From an uncultured Bacilli bacterium (lineage in GTDB: Bacteria > Bacillota_I > Bacilli_A > RF39 > UBA660), in contig CAJOQL010000088.1 of NCBI GenBank assembly GCA_905236935.1, positions 1 through 32,107 of the forward strand: a stretch of 32,107 nt of DNA, in the 5' to 3' direction. This document shows, piece by piece, positions 29,309 through 32,107 of the stretch; positions within the stretch are counted from its first letter, which is position 1, and each line of letters begins with the position of its first letter. The translations under genes were made by a program, and so were the position numbers. Under the pieces are notes generated by a model. The model ran no database searches. It was not told the origin of the DNA and worked only from the letters and a program-made list of their open reading frames with translations.

Positions 29309-30428
29309 TTACTAATTCCTCTAATTTTTTATAAACATTATCAAATATATGCATAAAGTCTTCAATTTCTATATTAGTAGTTAAATGTGAAATACTTATT
29401 CTTATAGTAGTAAGAGCTCTTTTTTTATCTTTATAAATAGAAAGCACGGCATTAGAAATTTTACCACTAGAACAGGCGGTATTAGAACTAACATATACTT
29501 CATATTTTTCTAAAGCATGAATAAATGTTTCTGGTTTAATATTCATTAAACTAATATTTAAAATATTAGGAATAGAATAATCAGTTTTATTTATTTTAAT
29601 ATTTGGGTATTTATTAAAAAACTCTAGTAAACGGTTATTAAATTTCTTAATTTTAGCTTCCTTTTTATCTAAATCTGAATTAGCAAGTCTTAAAGCTTTT
29701 GAGAGACTTACTATTAATGGTAAAGCAGGAGTTCCTGGTCTTAATGATGGATTAGATCCATACATAATAGGTTTTATTTTAATAGTGCTTTTTTTAAATA
29801 ACATTCCAATTCCTTTTGGGCCATAGATTTTATGACCAGATAAACTTGCTAAATCTACATCAGCTAAATTAACTGGTACTTTACCAATTGCTTGTGTCAT
29901 ATCACTATGAAAAATAGTATTTGAATTTTCTTTATTAATAATTTGTTTAATGGTTTTTAGTGGCTCACGAATTCCAAGTTCACTATTTACTGCACAAATG
30001 CTTACTAAGATTGTATCTTTATTTACTAATCTTTTTAAATCTTCAAAATCAATAATTCCATTATTATCATTATTAACATAATCAATTATAAATCCATTTG
30101 ATTCTAAATAGTTACAAATTCCATAAATACTTTCATGTTCTAATTTGGATACTACAATATGACTACCCTTTTTACCATAAGCAAGAGCTGTTCCAATTAA
30201 AGCCATATTATTTGCCTCTGTTGAACCACTCGTATAAATTATTTCATTATCTTTAATATGAAAAATTTCGCCTATTTGCATAGTAGCACTTTTTAAAAGT
30301 TCATTAGATTTAATACCTAATGCATGCATACTATTAGCATTACCAAAATACTCTTTTGTAACCTTATTATAACTATTTAAAACTTCATCTATAACTGGAG
30401 TTGTTGCACAGTAATCTAAATAAATCAC
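29301..30428 (-). CDS. cysteine desulfurase (NifS/IscS-like, class V aminotransferase fold)
   Basis: 375 residues. A PLP enzyme that removes sulfur from cysteine to a protein persulfide. The PLP lysine is K200 in SGHKIYGPKG, His98 is in LEHES, and the active Cys319 lies in NTACSSGK. A longer GTG start (30435-30437) exists, but GTG 30426-30428 gives MIYLDYCATTP, matches the family start and has AAAAGG 8 nt upstream. Genome context with thiI suggests a role in tRNA thiolation (NifZ-like); NAD or Fe-S supply are alternatives. The usual NAATTP is CATTP here, and the GGxQE segment reads YGSNPSLRPGT. It heads an operon with the two GNAT genes. Confidence 0.92.
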   Translation of the reverse strand: MIYLDYCATTPVIDEVLNSYNKVTKEYFGNANSMHALGIKSNELLKSATMQIGEIFHIKDNEIIYTSGSTEANNMALIGTALAYGKKGSHIVVSKLEHESIYGICNYLESNGFIIDYVNNDNNGIIDFEDLKRLVNKDTILVSICAVNSELGIREPLKTIKQIINKENSNTIFHSDMTQAIGKVPVNLADVDLASLSGHKIYGPKGIGMLFKKSTIKIKPIMYGSNPSLRPGTPALPLIVSLSKALRLANSDLDKKEAKIKKFNNRLLEFFNKYPNIKINKTDYSIPNILNISLMNIKPETFIHALEKYEVYVSSNTACSSGKISNAVLSIYKDKKRALTTIRISISHLTTNIEIEDFMHIFDNVYKKLEELVSE

Positions 30429-30469
30429 ATTTATCACCTTTTTTCATTATATAATATTTAAAAAGAAAA

Positions 30470-30487
30470 GAACAGAATTATCTGCTC
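30470..30487 (-). terminator. intrinsic terminator between the membrane protein and desulfurase genes
   Basis: A 7-bp stem with one G-U pair (30470-30476 with 30481-30487) followed by TTTTCTTTTT on the minus strand. A TATAAT at 30446-30451 just beyond it probably starts the desulfurase transcript. Confidence 0.8.
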
Positions 30488-30509
30488 AATTACCTCTACT
30501 AGACATTAT

Positions 30510-31418
30510 TTATTTAGTAATACTTTCTAATTTTTCATCATTAAAAGTATAAACTATTTTATTTAATTTATCTTCATAGGTAGTTAAATTATCCTTTTTA
30601 GAATACTTTCTAATCTCATTATTAGTTAGAATATTATATAATTTATCATTTTTAATTAAGCCTTCTATAGTAGTAATTTTAACTATTTTATTATTTACTT
30701 CAACATTAATGATTTCTCTTTCAATATGAGATTTATTTTTAGATAATTCACTACTAGCTAAGTAAGAATTTAGTCCTTTTATATATTTTATTTTAATTCC
30801 ATCATAATCAAAAGTACTGCTTTCACATTTTTCATCAAATAATTCTTGACAGGCCTTATTTAAAATATCTAGAGATATGATATAACTATCATCATCTAGT
30901 TCTAAAGCATCAAAATCTACTATATTTAGGGCTAAATAATTTTTTAATTCTTTAGTTAAATTTTCTTCATAATAGTCTTTTAAATAAGTACTATTCTCAT
31001 TAATATAAATATTATCTAAAAGATGAGCATATTCACTTTTTAATTCTTCTAAAGTTGGGCCTTTTATTTCTTCTTTAGGATCTTCTTTAGGGTCATTATT
31101 TGTATTTGAAGTATCTTCTTTATTTACTATATTACTCTTTTCTTCAATGTTATATTCATTTTTTGTAAAGAATTTATCAAAATAATTATTAACATATAGT
31201 AAATAAATTAAAAACGCACTTAAACATAATAAAAATATAATCCAAATATTTTTAAAAAATAGTCTTTTGTTCTTTTCTCTTATTAGTTTGTTATGGGCTT
31301 TTTCTAATTCTTCAGTAAAACCTTTCTTAATTTGTAAATCAATATAATCAGTAAGTTCTTCTTTTACTTTAGTTAAATCTAATTCTTCCTTTTCTTCTTT
31401 AATAGTAGTCTTTGCCAT
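30510..31418 (-). CDS. single-pass membrane protein of unknown function
   Basis: 302 residues. The N-terminal ~60 residues are charged and probably cytoplasmic and helical. One membrane segment follows (WIIFLLCLSAFLIYLLYV, about 59-76). A low-complexity Asp/Glu/Asn/Pro linker comes next, then an extracytoplasmic domain of about 180 residues that I do not recognise; it has two cysteines (KACQELF and EKCESS). The frame is open from 31463, but ATG 31416-31418 has a perfect GAGGAGG site and is the start. Its transcript ends at the terminator 30470-30487. Confidence 0.7.
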   Translation of the reverse strand: MAKTTIKEEKEELDLTKVKEELTDYIDLQIKKGFTEELEKAHNKLIREKNKRLFFKNIWIIFLLCLSAFLIYLLYVNNYFDKFFTKNEYNIEEKSNIVNKEDTSNTNNDPKEDPKEEIKGPTLEELKSEYAHLLDNIYINENSTYLKDYYEENLTKELKNYLALNIVDFDALELDDDSYIISLDILNKACQELFDEKCESSTFDYDGIKIKYIKGLNSYLASSELSKNKSHIEREIINVEVNNKIVKITTIEGLIKNDKLYNILTNNEIRKYSKKDNLTTYEDKLNKIVYTFNDEKLESITK

Positions 31419-31454
31419 AAAACCTCCTCTATAATTTGATTTTATCACAAAGTA

Positions 31455-31474
31455 AAAAGGCATTAAAGCCTTTT
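31455..31474 (-). terminator. intrinsic terminator between the last two genes
   Basis: AAAAGGC (31455-31461), a 6-nt loop and GCCTTTT (31468-31474), with TTTTTAC on the minus strand. It follows the stop of the gene entering from the right edge. Confidence 0.7.
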
Positions 31475-31483
31475 AAGTGAAGT

Positions 31484-32107
31484 TTAAAAAATATTAGTAT
31501 TAGCTATATCTTCAATAGTTTGATAGTATTTCATAAAATTAAATTTATTCATTTGTTCATTTAGAGCATTATTAATTCTATTTGCATCTTCTTCAGTTAA
31601 TTCTTCAATATTTTTAGCATTTTTAAAGTCTTTTTTGTTAACAGAATCATTATAAATTTCTTCTTTTAAATTAAAATCTACTCCAATATTTCCCTCATTA
31701 GTTATATAATTAATTTTACCTTTAAAGCTATATTCTTTATTAATAATTGAGATTTCAATTTTTATTTCTAATTCTTCATTCTTTGGTAATTTATAATTAA
31801 TAGTTAAAGATATTTCTTTATCATTTTTTATTTGATAAGTAGCATCTATTACTAAATTATCTTTTTCATATACTTTTATAGATTTTTCATTATCTTTAGT
31901 ATTAATATATATATTACCATCTTTAAATGATAATTTATACTTGTCTTTATCTTCTTTTTTTAATTGAATATAATCATTATATTCTATTCCGTAATAATTT
32001 ACAGTATAATTGAAGTTAACTTCTTCAATAGTATTAATAAATGGTTTATGAACTATTTCTAAAGTAAAATTACTTAAATAATAGTTATTTGCAAAATAGT
32101 CTTCTTC
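31484..32107 (-). CDS. hypothetical protein, 5' end beyond the window (partial)
   Basis: An uninterrupted minus-strand frame of 207 codons runs from the right edge to TAA 31484-31486. It was found by direct translation and has no start codon inside the window. The visible part is hydrophilic, beta-rich looking and Asn/Lys/Glu-rich (for example FNYTVNYYGIEYNDY and NKEYSFKGKINYITN), with no membrane segment. The C-terminus ends DIANTNIF. It could be the exported domain of a protein similar in style to its neighbour at 30510. Family unknown. Confidence 0.7.
   Translation of the reverse strand, partial: EEDYFANNYYLSNFTLEIVHKPFINTIEEVNFNYTVNYYGIEYNDYIQLKKEDKDKYKLSFKDGNIYINTKDNEKSIKVYEKDNLVIDATYQIKNDKEISLTINYKLPKNEELEIKIEISIINKEYSFKGKINYITNEGNIGVDFNLKEEIYNDSVNKKDFKNAKNIEELTEEDANRINNALNEQMNKFNFMKYYQTIEDIANTNIF

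Overview
The window looks like a chromosomal segment of a very AT-rich, low-GC Gram-positive bacterium of the Bacilli / former Tenericutes neighbourhood, probably an uncultured gut-type lineage (inference). The signs are strong AGGAGG-type ribosome binding sites, sigma-A promoters, the rplU-prp-rpmA order with an L27 that carries a cleavable N-terminal extension, a YlbD/YlbE pair, an SpoIVFB-like protease next to rplU, LPXTG-type surface proteins and a lipoprotein. TGA is used as a stop and TGG encodes Trp, so the standard bacterial code applies. Almost every gene is on the minus strand.

Layout. Positions 1-1340 hold the 3' end of an unknown gene and an AAA_14/DUF4143 ATPase with tandem 23-bp repeats in its promoter. 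Positions 1590-8651 are a cell-surface region: a membrane-anchored transglutaminase-like protein, an operon of thioester/SpaA adhesin, sortase and membrane protein, a lipoprotein, and a solitary HipA-like kinase. Positions 8783-14253 carry a class B penicillin-binding protein, a possible DUF2624 protein, a membrane protein, endonuclease IV, two near-duplicate type IV prepilin-like proteins and ylbE/ylbD. Then come parC (14299-16791) and a secreted protein (17054-18844) whose C-terminus looks like the variable region of a diversity-generating retroelement (DGR). Positions 19054-20261 are a decayed second AAA_14 ATPase.

Positions 20484-24557 are conserved core: rpmA, prp and rplU with an L21-type leader, an SpoIVFB-like M50 protease, pyrimidine-nucleoside phosphorylase and a DHH phosphoesterase. 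ackA, an uncatalogued 51-residue ORF and thiI follow. A free-standing structured small RNA with its own promoter and terminator lies tail-to-tail with a DUF3800 gene (27268-28114). Then come two related GNAT proteins, a cysteine desulfurase that is the likely sulfur donor for ThiI, and two poorly characterised surface/membrane proteins.

The strongest candidates for something new are: (1) the ~100-nt RNA paired with DUF3800; (2) the DGR-type hypervariable C-terminus, whose template and reverse transcriptase are not in the window; (3) repeat-bearing promoters of two unrelated-looking AAA_14 ATPases, both built on TTTCG elements; (4) active-site deviations in the sortase and the M50 protease.
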